Positions 1 through 12,682 of a DNA stretch of 64,000 nt are shown piece by piece. Position numbers and translations under genes: made by a program. The notes beneath the pieces are model-generated. The model saw only the letters and a program-made list of their open reading frames with translations. It had not been told where the DNA came from and did no database searches. The DNA is from Brasenia schreberi. Taxonomy: Eukaryota; Streptophyta; Magnoliopsida; Nymphaeales; Cabombaceae. The first letter of the stretch is position 1; each line of letters opens with the position of its first letter. The DNA lies in NCBI GenBank assembly GCA_036023115.1, contig JAYKKT010000074.1:5901501-5965500 (forward strand), read 5' to 3'.

Positions 1-118
1 GAGAGAGGCTTGCTGCGTGGGGTTTGTTGCAAACAGCCGGAGGTTTGAGTGGTCTTGGTTTGAGGTTCCAAAGCTGGGAAAGCTAGAGGAAGTAGAGTCA
101 GGTTTGATGAACACATAC

Positions 119-959
119 CTCTCGAGGCATGAGTATCTTGGGAATCACCCTGCAGAGTGACAATAAGATGACAAAAGGAACGGTGTTAATCAAGTAGGAA
201 TTCTTCAAAACCGTTCTTTTGCAAATTCTTATGCCAGCAATAAATTTAATGGCGGCTGAGAAGGAAAACCACGTTGAGTCGATTAAGTTTACCCGATTAC
301 ATGGCGTCCACCGTCGAACACGGCCTGCGAGACGAGGCCCATGAGCCCAATACTCCCTCCTCCATACACCAGATCAATCTTTCTCGAAACCTTGCCGCAT
401 CAAAGAAAAAAAAGACAAACCATTGATATAAGATACGATACCAACATGTTGTATAAGCTCCCCACAATGTGCATCACAGCAAATTGGAGAGAGAGAGTTT
501 TGGTAGAACACAGCGTTGTGATTGAAGAACTGTGCATGAGATATATACAGGTAGGTGGAAATGACGAGCAGAGATTTTGCAGGGTGCTGAAAGATTGAGG
601 AAAACAAAGAAAACCACTAAAGAAAAACAGGGCGCTGGTAAAGGGCTGACAACTTTGTTTGTTTTCCGTTCTTCTATTAGCAAATAAGCATAGACTTGGT
701 AGTCGGTACAACTTTGTTATGCATGACAAACCATAACGCCAAATCTAAACAAATCACCATTGTCATCTCTGGCACAAACGAAAATCCTGTAGTATTCTTT
801 TTGTTTGTGTTTGAGAGAGAGAGGGGGGAGGTTGCATACGAGCTCTTTTCCAAGATCAATGGCTGCATCCTGGTAGCTCTTCTTCTTCCCCGCACTGCTG
901 CCACAGAATACGCAGATCCTCCTGAATTTGGATTGCCTCGTTTCCTTCTCCTTCTCCAT
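119..959 (-). CDS. LOG: LOG-type cytokinin riboside 5'-monophosphate phosphoribohydrolase, exons 1-3 (3' part off window)
   Basis: LOG enzymes release active free-base cytokinins from their riboside monophosphates in one step, in the cytosol and nucleus. Three exons are visible on the minus strand: exon 1 at 840-959 (ATG at 957-959, 40 codons), exon 2 at 293-390 and exon 3 at 119-149. All introns have GT-AG borders and the phases join correctly (phase 0, then phase 2), giving 83 residues. Exon 1 encodes the typical start with CVFCGSS followed by a GKEL end. Exon 2 encodes [14 protein letters not shown] and GGRHVIG, and exon 3 encodes [10 protein letters not shown]. These match the order and exon breaks I know for plant LOG genes (full length about 215 residues). 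The catalytic PGGxGTxxE motif would be in exon 4, beyond the left edge, so I cannot confirm activity. The 5' leader above 959 is purine-rich in the sense direction. Family assignment is very secure; which LOG paralogue it is cannot be decided. Confidence 0.95.
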
Positions 960-1128
960 CTCTCAGCCTCCTCAAAACTTTCCTCTTTCCCTCGCCCTTC
1001 ACGTCGCTCGTCCTTGTTATTGCTTTTCCTCTCTTGCTCTCACCGTGTTGAGCGAGCAGCTAGCTACCCTCTTCCTCAGTTAGCCCCCAACAGGAATATC
1101 CAGAACAATATCCTTCCCCATATGGCGT

Positions 1129-1150
1129 ACAAATATATATATATATATCC
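1129..1150 (-). promoter_or_regulatory. Candidate TATA region of the LOG gene
   Basis: A run of alternating T and A lies about 170-190 bases upstream of the LOG start codon, followed in the sense direction by a purine-rich stretch that would be leader. It could serve as a TATA box, but similar AT runs occur throughout the window, so this rests on position only. Confidence 0.3.
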
Positions 1151-1299
1151 TCTCTCACACGCGTGGAGCACACGTGCATGCAGGCGCAGCGTGTTGTGAT
1201 TGGCTTTCTTCCTTCTTTTTTTTCCTTTAAAAAACACGAGAGGTTGGTTGCCTTTCGATACATGGCTCTTCCCCCGCCGTTTCTGCTGAATCACTTAGT

Positions 1300-3245
1300 G
1301 TCATGCTGTGTGAGCTGCACTCACACATCATCATGAATGGTTGTCTTTTTCCATCTGTTTCCATCTGATGATGTTTGGAGATGGGAGATGATAGCCTTTC
1401 CAACTTGCATGGCACACCGAGCCATTCCTTCTGATACGCAATGAATGGCCTGCCTCTGGCAAACCAACAAAGCCGCTCGTGACTCAATCGGCTTGGTTTG
1501 ATTTGTGACGAACAGCTAGTTGAACATGAACGATGCATATTTGCTCGAACTAATTTATTTAGTTAAATATATAGAACCAACTAACCAAGTGAAATAATAT
1601 AATCAAGTTATTGAACTTTTCAACTTTTTACTAGAAATTGAATGAGAAAATGATTTTTTGAATCATTTTAATCAAGAAACTAAATTTTTTATTCGAAATT
1701 ATATGTAAAGGTTTGTATTTTTCAACTTTAATGAGAATCATGCGTTTATCTCATGTAGCTAAGCCTTTTTCAGTTTCTTTTCACCTTACTTCGAATGAGC
1801 TAATGAGATGAACATCATCAAGAATTCGAGTTGATGAACAAGCGCAAACAGCAGAACTCTAGTTCTTTGCTTGCTCACCAGCTCTACTTGCATCACAAGT
1901 TTAAAAATAAACCCAATACCAAAACCAAGCCCTTTTCCGTAGGCTCAACTCAATGAATTCTTAGTCGTCAGTGAGCTCAGTCTTGTATCATATTAATCAG
2001 TATCCGGAGAGATTTTTTTCCGGTGATTTTCTTTCTCCGGTGGGAGTTCCTTTTACTGTTCGAAAGCGTGATGTGGGCACGCCAACCACTTAATTAAACG
2101 TCCGTTCCTTTTCTGTGGATCGATATACTTGGGCCCAAGTTCTGATATTTTGAATGCCCTCGATCACACGATCCGAGCATCGACAAATATACGTTTCTTT
2201 TCCATTTTATATGAATATGCCCTTATCGTGATGTGACGAGGCCAGACCCCTTCGAACCGACATGAGAGTTGCGCCGGTAAACGTAGTACTTTTATTAATA
2301 AACCTCACCGTTAGATCGACCGAGCCCATCCAGCATTGCCTGCAGAAAGCAGACATGCTTTCCTCTTCAGTCACGCCATGCCAGTCCTCTTGAATAAAAT
2401 GCTCAACTTGTTTTGGCGAGCTAGACATTTAATTAAATTCCACTCTCCTGGTTTCCTCTTTCCCATGACAGTTTCGAATGGTTTAATCGGTTTAGATTGG
2501 TCCTCTCAAAACTCCTACCTGGGAGGCATTATCATAAGGTGTGCCTTCTTGGTTTTCATTTGGTTTATCAGTTGATATCCAAAGTAGAACTTCGAAGCCC
2601 TCATGCTAGGCTTTTGTTTAATCTAACTTTCATAAAATTTGAATCTCGAGGTGGATCTAGAAATTAGTGCAGAGTGAGGCGAATAGCTCATGAAATTGTT
2701 TTAGGTGAGGCGAACTATATGTTGTAACCATGGATTGTGACTGCCACTTATAGTTTTCTCCATTCACACTTCAAAATTCAGGTGGGGCAGCCGACTAGCC
2801 TTTATGTAGATCCGTCACTGTGTAGAGTGCTGACATGATGGCCTTGGCCCCCTGGTAAAACTCCTTCAGGGCAATGCCTGCTTAATTTACACTTTAATTA
2901 GGAAACCAAATATATACTTAATGGGGGTGGTGGCCGGATATAAGCACGAGGCGCATAAAAGTTTATTTTAAGCATTGACCGTAGGGTCTTATAAACATGG
3001 GAAAGTATATGGATAACTTTACATATTTTATGACTCTGCTTCTTTAATATGAGTGTCATACATTTCGTGCTCGTTCCACATATTTTGTCTCTTTTAGGGA
3101 TTTTTTCATGTTACTCCTGCCCCCCGCCCCTTTTCTCCCCTGTTTTTGTCCGTTCAAGAAAAGAACAATCCAGTCCACTCTTTTTTAAGTACTCCCAACA
3201 CCCGACCTGAGTCTTTATTACGCCATACCCTTCATATAGCTGTGA

Positions 3246-3249
<4 letters not shown>
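1300..3249. other. Intergenic, no gene recognised
   Basis: Upstream of the LOG gene I see no open frame with family resemblance. At 2642-2830 there is a stretch containing the phrases gtggatctag and tagatccgtcactg, a recurring plant-repeat wording that returns at 44515-44580, so a degraded repeat is likely there. The rest is AT-rich and featureless to me. Confidence 0.5.

Positions 3250-3317
<68 letters not shown>
3250..3317. repeat. Compound (CT)n(AT)n microsatellite
   Basis: About 20 CT units pass directly into about 13 AT units. The same CT/GA-next-to-AT arrangement recurs at several other places in the window. Confidence 0.95.
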
Positions 3318-6300
3318 CATGAAGTATAAATGGTCTTTCCAATCACTATTAATGTAACTCTTCATGAAGGTCTGATTTATGATGATTGATGAGCATCTCT
3401 CGTTAATCATGAAATCAATCACTATTAATGTAATTCTTCTATCATTTCGTATCACTCACTCTGGGTCTTGCCGAACCTTATCTTACCTATCAAAATAACT
3501 CTTGCGTAATGTGTCTCGAAAATCCCATCAAGTTACGTAAATTCATCATATCATCTCTGTAAGTAAGAAACACAAAAAGAAAACTATTTATTTAGAAAAA
3601 ATGCCAAGTATTGCCTTTAAATTTCCTTTAACTAGATGGACGACCAAGTGTTCAACCAGTATGGCCGGGAGAATCTCATGAAGTTCATGTGCGTCTCCTC
3701 CAAAAGAATCCGGAAATTGAATACTAATAGTCTCGCAGCCGTGGTCGGATGTCTCCTTTCCCATTTTCAGTGACCTTTCTCCTCTGATACTTTCCAGTTG
3801 CAAACTAGTCTCCGTTCAAAAACTGGGATAATTTATGTTGCAGAAAGGGAACGCAGCGAAAGTATACCCACATGCATCTGTTCATAGTAGGACCAGCAGA
3901 GAGTCGTCAATAAATTGTCTTCTTCCCCGTGCCCGCCACCTACTGCATTTGCGCTTCCTTTTGTGGAAATCCCACTCAGAACGTCTACTCCAACACCGCT
4001 TTAAGACACTCATAATGCTCCACTCTCTCACACACAACACCATCTTAATTGGCTTATCAGTGCAGTCATTGTCCTTTGCAATACACAACATTTTTTTTTG
4101 CCCCTGACTTCAACAGACACGCGTATTGATTTTCCTAATCATGCTTGAAAATAATACATTGACTCAGCTAACGCTGTATGATCCCTAGAAATCAAAACAA
4201 GGTTTTCTTTACTAAAGCTGATTATAATGTTTTTATGACAGTATATTTCGGCAAACTCGGATAGGCAGACCCCTGTCATACTTTCATTGTAAATAGATCC
4301 CAAAAGAGAGGAATCGACTACCAATTTTTTTAGCACCAGTTAGGCTCCACAGATCACAGTTTTTGTTGGAAGGACCAACCACCCGATTGGTGGTCTTCAT
4401 TATGAGCACACTCTTCTTCACAAAGTCTATTCTGGTTGTTGCTGATATTTTCTTTTAAAAAAAACCTTGCTCGCGATCTTTAAGTTGAAGGATCTTTTCA
4501 GCTGATCATTACCCGAGAGTCACACGACTCTCTGCACATTAGAACCCATTATTTGGAAGTTAAACAATTCCAAAAAGTATAATGTGTACTCCGGTACAAT
4601 GCATTGCATGTTCTAAAAAGGGCAGATCTGCAACCAGACGATGAACATTTTATAAAAGGGTCAAAGAGGCTTCAAAAGCATTAGAAAGAAACAATAAGCA
4701 ATGAATATGATATAAATAAATACCCATAATTGGCCCTACTCGTTGTGGAGATAAGGGTTTGGTTTGCACAGTGGTACTTGTAAGATTTTGCATGACGAGC
4801 TAAAACAAATGTGCTAATCTATTTATCTAATCTAAGATGGCTCATCTCAATCATACCTAGTACAAATATAGTGTTATTTAATTTTTTTTTTGTAGAACAA
4901 TGATCTCCTGTTGATAATGGTGATCACGCCAATCACTTAAGCAAAAAAGCTTCATTCATGATTGGATGCATGTCTGCTGGAGACACTTGTTCTTTTTCTT
5001 ATTTGTCTCTTGTTTTGCTAAATGAGAGGACAAGCAGTCGGAGATCTAGCCTTTGGTTATAAAGCACCGTATGCACATAAGAATTAATATTTCCTTGATT
5101 TAAGCCTGAATTTACTATCTAACCAAAACCAACGCCTTCCCCCACACAATGTGGGGTGGCTACACGAATTCGGGTCCGAGCATAATGACCAGAGTTGTAT
5201 ATTTCTGCAAATTTAGTCATAATATGTGCTTCTGATTTGGTACCATAAACTGGGTGTGTCTAAAATGACGTTAATGGTGGTGCCGCACAAAGATATGAAA
5301 CGAATATGCTATCCTGCGGGTTAATAATGCAGATTAAAAGTACAGAAAATGGCTATTTCGACATCTTTCATTGGTTCCCACTGTTGAACATGGAATGAAA
5401 GGTATGAAGAAGCTGTTAGGGAGAGATTGGCTGACAGCAAATTTGTAGATAAAGCTGCCATTAAGTAAGGTTTTAGTTGCTGACTGGCGTTTGGTTGGTG
5501 ACAGTGGCGATCAGAAAGATTTATCTCTTGAAATTTTGTCCTCCAAGAAAACCACACCAAGGAGGTGAGACTTAAGTGCTATTCCTTTCATCGAGAACGA
5601 CAGTAGGAATTACGACACGGGACTATGCTGGGTGTCGGTTTGCGAGCAATGAGATTAGACATAACCATTGCCTTTCTAGCAGTCAAGGACCCTTTCCACT
5701 CCACCAACCCCTAGTGGCTGATTGAGGAGAGTGATCGTATGTGAAAAGACGAGTTCAAAACTTACATTTTCTTTTGTAGAATAGTCAAGTAAATGGAAAT
5801 CGCCCATTCACGTGTGCTAGATAGACACTGCCAGCCTTCAGAAGCAGTTATTCTTCTTCTACTCTTGCAGGTGACAGAAGTTAATTATGTGTTCATCTAT
5901 TGTTAAAGAGTTTATTAAGATCAGAATATACTGTTGGGTGCTTCAAATTCGACTGTTCGAGTGGCTGGAAGCCGTCAAACTGTATTCATCGGTTGAGAAC
6001 AGTCAGGTTTATTGCATCAATCATCGGTTTACAGTAGCCAACATCTTGCGACAGATAAAACAGCCATGATTGGACATGAGCTGAACGAAGTAGTCTTATA
6101 TGCCTGTATGAATGCGTAGGGCGATGAGGCTGGATGTCTTCCAGAGATGATCTGCAACTCCATCCTTCAAAGTGAATCCAAATTATGGTGGTTCTTTCTT
6201 TCTATATTTGCCTATTGCACAACATATGGGAGTGCGCTACTTACGATAAGCGGAAGTTATGTGGTAGAAAATGCAATTTACTTGTGTTCTTTTCTCTGAC

Positions 6301-7765
6301 AGATTTTCTTAGAATCTGATAACAATTGTATTTTCACTGTGGCAGCGAAAATGTTTGACCTATTTCAACATGGCCGTCAAAAATCCGTTCTTGAAGAACT
6401 TGTATAAGACTGGTAGCGGTTCCAAACCTGGATACCCTGGAACCTATAAGCTTAATAAAACCAGCTCAGGGTAGGACTGGTTCCAGTAACGATTCTAGAG
6501 CCCTAAACCGTTCAGAACCGGTGAAAACTTTAAAAAATAAATTTTACGATCTCAGTTGATTCCTGTCCCGGTTAGATTGCGGTTGGAGCTGCTGGGCCGG
6601 TTTGGAATGGACCATGTGTAGGCTTGGCAATGGGCAGGTTGGGCCTGCGTTTCCTCTCGAATCCAACCCACGTTCAAAAAAGTGTGTAAATCCATCCTAC
6701 GCACTCTTACTGTACCTTTCTTATATGGAAAACTAAATAGTTAACCACAATTAGTTCCTTGCATAATTTCCTAAAAAGACAAACATAAGTTCGATTTCAG
6801 TTTCAATTCATAGTAAATACAAAATGGTCAAGACACAATCAACAAAACATCTAAATTTTTCAATAATAAATTATAAGCATAAAAGGAAAAATGTAAAACA
6901 AACACCCGGAAACTGGAACCAGATAATGCATAATTCAACAGGTCAAACTCGCTTTTCCTTGAATCCAACCCGTTGGCATCCCTAGGTATGGAGCAGGAAA
7001 TACAGCTTCATTCTTGCAGGCAAAGTTGTAATAAGAATTGCCTCAACTTGCAAATCCAGTTCGAGAAAGACAGCCAAAGTTTGTCTACTAGTGCTCGACA
7101 ACCAAGGGAACCTGAAAATTGTATCCAAGAATATTGGACCTATACATACAGAAGCATCCAAAACTTATACAGTTGTTGAGTGAGAATCTCATAGCAGATT
7201 TCATTCGATGAATGAACGTAAGGAACAGCTCAAATGCATTAAGACGAGTAGTTTAAGCTCATTAATTTACATGATCATCTTCATAACAGATGGTTTTGAA
7301 ATTCTCCACATAATATACAGTACATTAATCAATATGGCGATGTGTTTGCATAACGATACATTCATATCATTGATTATATAGCATGCATTATGCAACACTA
7401 GGAAAAACAATTGAGTTGTTTCTAAATTCTCATTCAGATTGCAAGTTCATTAATGTTTATAAGAGTACTAAAAAGTTATCTATACAAAGACTACGTGCCG
7501 AAAGCTTCTATTAAAAAAATTGACGCTTTTCGAGAGAGTATGAGAATATTTAAAGACTTTCCCTCGACCATTTGTTAAATTTGGCATTTCATGGCCCTTT
7601 AGGTTGGAGAAGAATGGTGCTAATGCGTGGCCAAGCATGTCAGATCTTGTCACAAGACATTTTGGACTGTCTTAAGCTCCTCAAACTCGGTATTAGGCTC
7701 CCGGGCAATTTTTTCTTTCATGAGTCAAAATGTTTGAATAGTAGTAAGAATGCAGTGTTATTTCA

Positions 7766-7769
<4 letters not shown>
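3318..7769. other. Intergenic, no gene recognised
   Basis: No convincing coding region. At 5125-5180 the wording accaacgccttcccccac followed by tggggtggctacacgaat resembles the 3' end of RTE-type elements read on the minus strand, but is too short for a firm call. At 6400-6660 there is low-complexity text rich in ggttcc/gaaccgg, similar in style to 40155-40385, probably a decayed non-autonomous transposon. Confidence 0.4.
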
Positions 7770-7838
<69 letters not shown>

Positions 7839-7850
7839 GTCTGTCTCTCT
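7770..7850. repeat. (CT)n microsatellite, imperfect at its right end
   Basis: An almost pure CT run to about 7830 is followed by interrupted gtctct units and a short CA run. It creates a spurious serine/leucine open frame on the plus strand and an Arg/Glu frame on the minus strand. Confidence 0.95.
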
Positions 7851-8127
7851 CGCACACACACAAACATACACATTAGATTGATATTGTATGCAGACCTGCA
7901 GCAGATGTGAACTGCATATCTGTATGGTTGGAATAGGGTTCACATCTGCATAGTCGGATTAGAGGCGTCGCCTTTGAATCACTGAAATCTGATTTGTAGT
8001 TAAGCAGCAATTGAATAGCCTGCTACATCTAGTTATTTTTTAACTAGGGAGATCACTGTGCAGGTCAGATCGAGTTTGGTCACTGTAATCTTCCATATGC
8101 GTCAAAAGACTATGAGTTTGTTAAAAG

Positions 8128-9085
8128 ATGACAATTGACCATAGCGGATATATTTCGGAAAGATTACATCTTGTATTTCCTTTCGTTTGGCATTTCATCT
8201 CTGGAATAGAAAGACAGGTCAGTGATGCCATCGTTATCGATAACGAAACTATGGTTAGGATGCAATTCAAAGTCTCTCTGGTCTGTGAGAGTTTTGTGAA
8301 TCCCACTAATGTGGTTGTTGTCTTCTTGCTAAGGAGTGGAAATCTGTTTCAAAGTATTTTGAAGAAGGAAGGAATCAGGGAAGACAAGAATCCAATATGG
8401 GGTCGAATACAGGCTAGATGGGATACGTGGATTCTTTGTTTTCAGCTTGTTCTCAACAAAAGTTAAATTATTTTTTATTTTTTATGGTTTTCTTTTTTCT
8501 TTTAATATTTTTACTTATTACACCTGCTTTTCCAACCTTCGTGTTCAAACCATGTTAGATGAATTTTTTTTGACAGACATCTTTTTAGAGCCAATGATCA
8601 CTGTGCAACACTATTAACAGAGATTGCTCGGCAACCCGACTGAACCAATGAAGTTTCTCTTTGGAATTGCCGTAGGCTTGGGAACCCACAGGCAATCCCT
8701 GCTCTTTGCCTTTTGATAAGCCAACAAGATCCAGAAGTGATAACTCTGATTGGAACCAAGCTGACTTCTCTAGAGTTCTTTGCTTTGAAGAGGAAGGTTG
8801 GTTTCTCACAAGACTTTGAAGTTGGTGCAAATGGGAAAAAAAGGAGGCATTGGTTTGATGTAGAAAGCAAATGCATGTTTAGAAACCATCCAGTATTGTG
8901 CTCCTTATATTAAAGAAGATGGAGATGAAATGATAAGCACGTATACGAGTTTTTATGGGGCACCTGAGGCATCAAATAGACATTTGTCTTGACAATTAAT
9001 GAAAAAACTTTTTGAGGAAAAACAAGTTCTTATGGGTGGGGACTTCAACGAAATCTTAATCTTCAACCACAGTCTACGCACTTCG
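8128..9085 (+). mobile_element. L1-type LINE relic (end of ORF1 and start of ORF2 endonuclease)
   Basis: At 8128-8466 a 112-codon frame has a pattern like the conserved N-terminal region of plant LINE ORF1 proteins (IDNETMVRMQFKVSLVCES, then QSI). This part is weaker evidence. At 8648 an ATG begins an ORF2-like frame MKFL, followed after a one-base deletion by WNCRRLGNP, then DPEVITLIGTKL and KRKVGFSQDF. These are hallmarks of the apurinic endonuclease domain of plant L1 LINEs (usual form: SWNCRGLGNP, LMETKL). Further on, FYGAPEASNRH, a stop, and LMGGDFNEIL at about 9030-9060 give the GDFN motif. No reverse transcriptase follows, so the copy is truncated and frameshifted. Confidence 0.8.
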
Positions 9086-12000
9086 CTGTCACTCGAGCTG
9101 CAGGCGAACTACAGCCAGGGTGCCATCAAGTTGTTATCCACTAGCTTTAGCTCCCTTCTTGGCCAAAGTTCTATTCATCCTAGTTCATCATCTTTCGCTT
9201 TTCTTATTTATCCCTCGCACAAACCATTTATTGCTGGTGGGGGTTGTATAAGAGAATCGAGCCTTTTCTCTGTGGTGGATCTACTGAGATGGGGCATCCG
9301 CCACACCCAGGATTTGCAAACTTACAAGTACAGCTGACGATTGAATTCGCCCCAAGCAAATTTGTTAGATTCCGCCACTGCCTGTCTTTCCTCTGGTCTA
9401 TATTGGGCTCGACACAGGTACAAACAAGAAGCCAAAAGGATCGAACTCTGATGCTGGAATGACATTGAGTCCAATCCATCCAGTATGTCAACTCCCGCAG
9501 TAGTCATAAAAGGGGAGTGAACACTTAGTCGTCTAACTTGTTACAAAACTTATGCATGAACTAACTGATGAGAGGAACTAATTCCAAACTTTCTATTCAC
9601 CCAGCTATCTCGTCAAAGTATTGAATGATCGAAATCACTTCTTTTGCTGCATATGGATAACTCTCCATGTCTTCAGTAAAGAGTCAAATTTGCCAGTCAT
9701 ATGTAACTTCACCGTAATTTAGGTGGTCAACCATAAGTTTCCTGAAAAATCAACAGGTCGATCGCTAGACAATCTTGATCTTGTTCGTGCAATTGACCCT
9801 GAACTAAATGATATTTGGCCTTGGTTGGTCTCAGCCCTGTTGCTGCCGCATTACTAAAATATAACTAGACTCATGATTGAAGGATTTGGATTATGTTCGC
9901 ACAACAAGCTGATTGCAGTCGCTGGGCATGAGCAATTTACAAGTTTCGCAAGTTGGTTATCTGACAGCGATCTCAATGCCCCACTGACGCTACATGTATC
10001 CTTCCAGGTTGGGGCCGTGCCGGCCGCATGGCTTCAAACTTCACGCTGATGGTTCGTCTTTAGGGGATGAAAAAAGCATTGACTAGGCATCAATTCACCT
10101 ACTTTGGAATGAAGGCCTGCCTAGTTAAAGCCTGTGCCAAGGTATGATTATTTTCTTAGCACACAAGATTCAATGAACGAATGAAAATATGTGTGTGTAT
10201 GTGGCAATATTTACCGGCATAAAATGGTGATATACTAATAATTTAAATCTCGTTTTAATCCATAGTTACAATCAAACACAACTACAAATCGGCTTTTTAG
10301 CACGATTGATGGAACAATTCCAGCTGTTTAAACCGTCAAAAAAATCGGATTTGTACCAGTAAAATCACAGATTTCTTAATGTGCTTGGACTAGAAGGTGG
10401 TTTTGGAACTACCTTTAGACAAAAACCACAAAAAGAGTCTCAAGTGTGGAAAAGTTACTTCAACTATTAGAAGGATTTGTAGTATACGAACAGAACTCGT
10501 TGTCATTTTTCATCAGTATAAAAATTGTTTACTCAATAACAATAATCGTGTTGATATATTGTATATAGTAAAAACACAATGACTCAGTAAGTTCATTTAT
10601 TTTGTTACTTCAGTATGAATCATATACTTTCCATTATGCATTTACAATCTTGTCTCAATTCTTCTAGAGAAGGAATTAAATGTAGCAAGAAACTGATCAG
10701 GTTCAAAAAAATCCTCGACTGAGATTGCATGGTTTAGATGAAAATGTACTCCGAATTTTCCAGCCTAATTCCCTCGAAGTAGACCTCTTTGGGAAGCTGC
10801 ATGCAAGTACCATCATTTGATGGACACAAGCATTGGTACCAGTACATGGTTTTGGCAGAAACTACCTTGAGGATGATCATTTTCGCTCAATTACTTCTCT
10901 AAAAATACCATTACCTTCTAAAGATCTTTGTTCTCTAATAACAAAAGTTCCTCTTAAACACAAAATCACCAATTTTCTTTTCAGACGTTCCTAAGAATAT
11001 ACAACCCTTGGCTCTTCAAGATCGTCTTCACAAAGCAACTTTTTCGAGCTATCGTCTTTATCCAAGTGGTTGAGCGAAGTGGGCAATATGAGTGCGCCCC
11101 TATCAATGTGGAACCAAAAGGAGAAACCGTGTTGCTCCATTGCATCATATCACATGAAAGCCACTCTTCTGCGGAATTCAACCAAAGAAAAGAAGAGAGG
11201 AAACAGTTTTCCTCTAAGGTATGCCTTCAGTATGATAAGCATCGTATTTTGAGGAAATGGGCATTTGACGCGTGTCTTGAACACCTTTTGGTTGGCAAAG
11301 TAGCAGTATATGGACATTAAATATGTAGACCATCAGGGAAGCCCGATCCACTGCATGCAATTATGCTTGACATTTCTTGAGTTCCCAATAATGACTTTCC
11401 TTGAAATAGTTATGAAATGTCAAAATAAAAATACCAAAATCATGCATTATTTCCTTACTAAGTTGGGTTATAATTTATATGAACTTTTAGGCGCCATTGT
11501 CCTATATCTGGTGTCAGATGGACATTTAACTACAAAATAGCAAGATCATGTTGTACCAATTCCAATGTATTTGAGGGCTTCCTCTTTCTTTTCCTAAATT
11601 GTGTTCACCCTCCGATTTGCACCGGACAACCCTTTGCATACCTCTCCATGTATCCAGATAACCTAAAACATCTTTTATCGAACCAACTTTTTCGATAATA
11701 GGTATCCAATTGATGTTTATCTTGTTATGTAATTATACGTTCATCTCAATATTTTCATTTCCACTACTTACTCATTTGCGTGCTTGTGTTTATATGTGTC
11801 TAATCGACCTAATTTGTGCTTGAATTTGGATTTGAGTGCCATTAGTGTTCTTAATCACCAGATATAATTCGCGAGCTTTGGATGTATTCTTTTCATCAAT
11901 TTCTATTTACTGTTATTCTCAAAAGATAAGTTTAACGCTTAACATGGAACAGCAGCGACCGTTGACCATATCTGGAAAAGTTTCAAGCATGGATACATTT

Positions 12001-12408
12001 ATCATCTTGCAGGAAAGCCCATTGGATCATATGCACGCCAAAAGCTCAGCAACTTTGCCAAACATTGAGAAATGGGCACCATGTCTGTGTTGGAAAAAGT
12101 CCGACTGCAATGACAGCAAGCTCAATCATCATCATGTGTGGGGCAGCAGCTCCAGATAAAAATCAGGAGAAAGAAATTCGCAAAGGATGGTGTGTCAGTG
12201 AGATTATTACTATTATTATTCTTAAGGGCATGCTGACTGAGCTTTCTTTCCTTCACGCTCTCACTTCTGTTGCAGCTATTTTTCGGGAGTCGTAAATTAG
12301 CTTCCATGAGCCAAGCATGAGATATATGAGGCATTTCTGGTCGGATTATGTAATCTTGTTAGATGCTAATTGGTATAATTTATATACATTTGCAAGGTTT
12401 TCGGAATA
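9086..12408. other. Intergenic, no gene recognised
   Basis: Short open frames exist (for example 9244-9462 and 11066-11320) but none has domain character, a sensible splice context or family resemblance. No structural repeat stood out on reading. Confidence 0.45.
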
Positions 12409-12526
12409 TGTGAACAGACACAATTGTGCTAAATCGTCCAAGTAGAATCAATCATCCATTAATTGAGATGTGAACAGATAATTATGCTAAATCATCCAAA
12501 TAACATCAATCCTCCATTAATTGAGA
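12409..12526. repeat. Two-copy tandem repeat, unit about 60 bp
   Basis: Copy A (12409-12468) and copy B (12469-12526) both begin tgtgaacaga and end ccattaattgaga, with a two-base length difference and several substitutions between them. Confidence 0.85.
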
Positions 12527-12572
12527 TGGGCTCTTGAGATTAAAAAGGAAAAAAAAGAAGTGCACCAATAGG

Positions 12573-12682
12573 GGTAGCTCAAAGGCAGGGTGCTCTAGCG
12601 CCACCGTTGTTGATACGAGAGTTCACTCTTTGAGGGTGCATGTGTTGGGATTTGTGTTAGGCTTCGGCCTTCTCTTGTAACC
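12573..12682 (+). mobile_element. SINE-like tRNA-derived relic
   Basis: The text has a tRNA-like head (gtagctcaaaggcagggtgc), a weak B-box region, then the tail gttaggcttcggcc and an A-rich end with aaataaaaag. The same tail wording recurs at 14100-14310, 57838-57952 and 61156-61289, which argues for a dispersed SINE family. Confidence 0.5.

Noticed and set aside
696..1199. 167-codon plus-strand frame
   Set aside because: Antisense to LOG exon 1 and its leader; the Ser/Leu-rich reading is a shadow of the purine-rich opposite strand.
7572..7910. 112-codon plus-strand frame
   Set aside because: A third of it is the (CT)n microsatellite read as Leu/Ser; no homologous content elsewhere in it.
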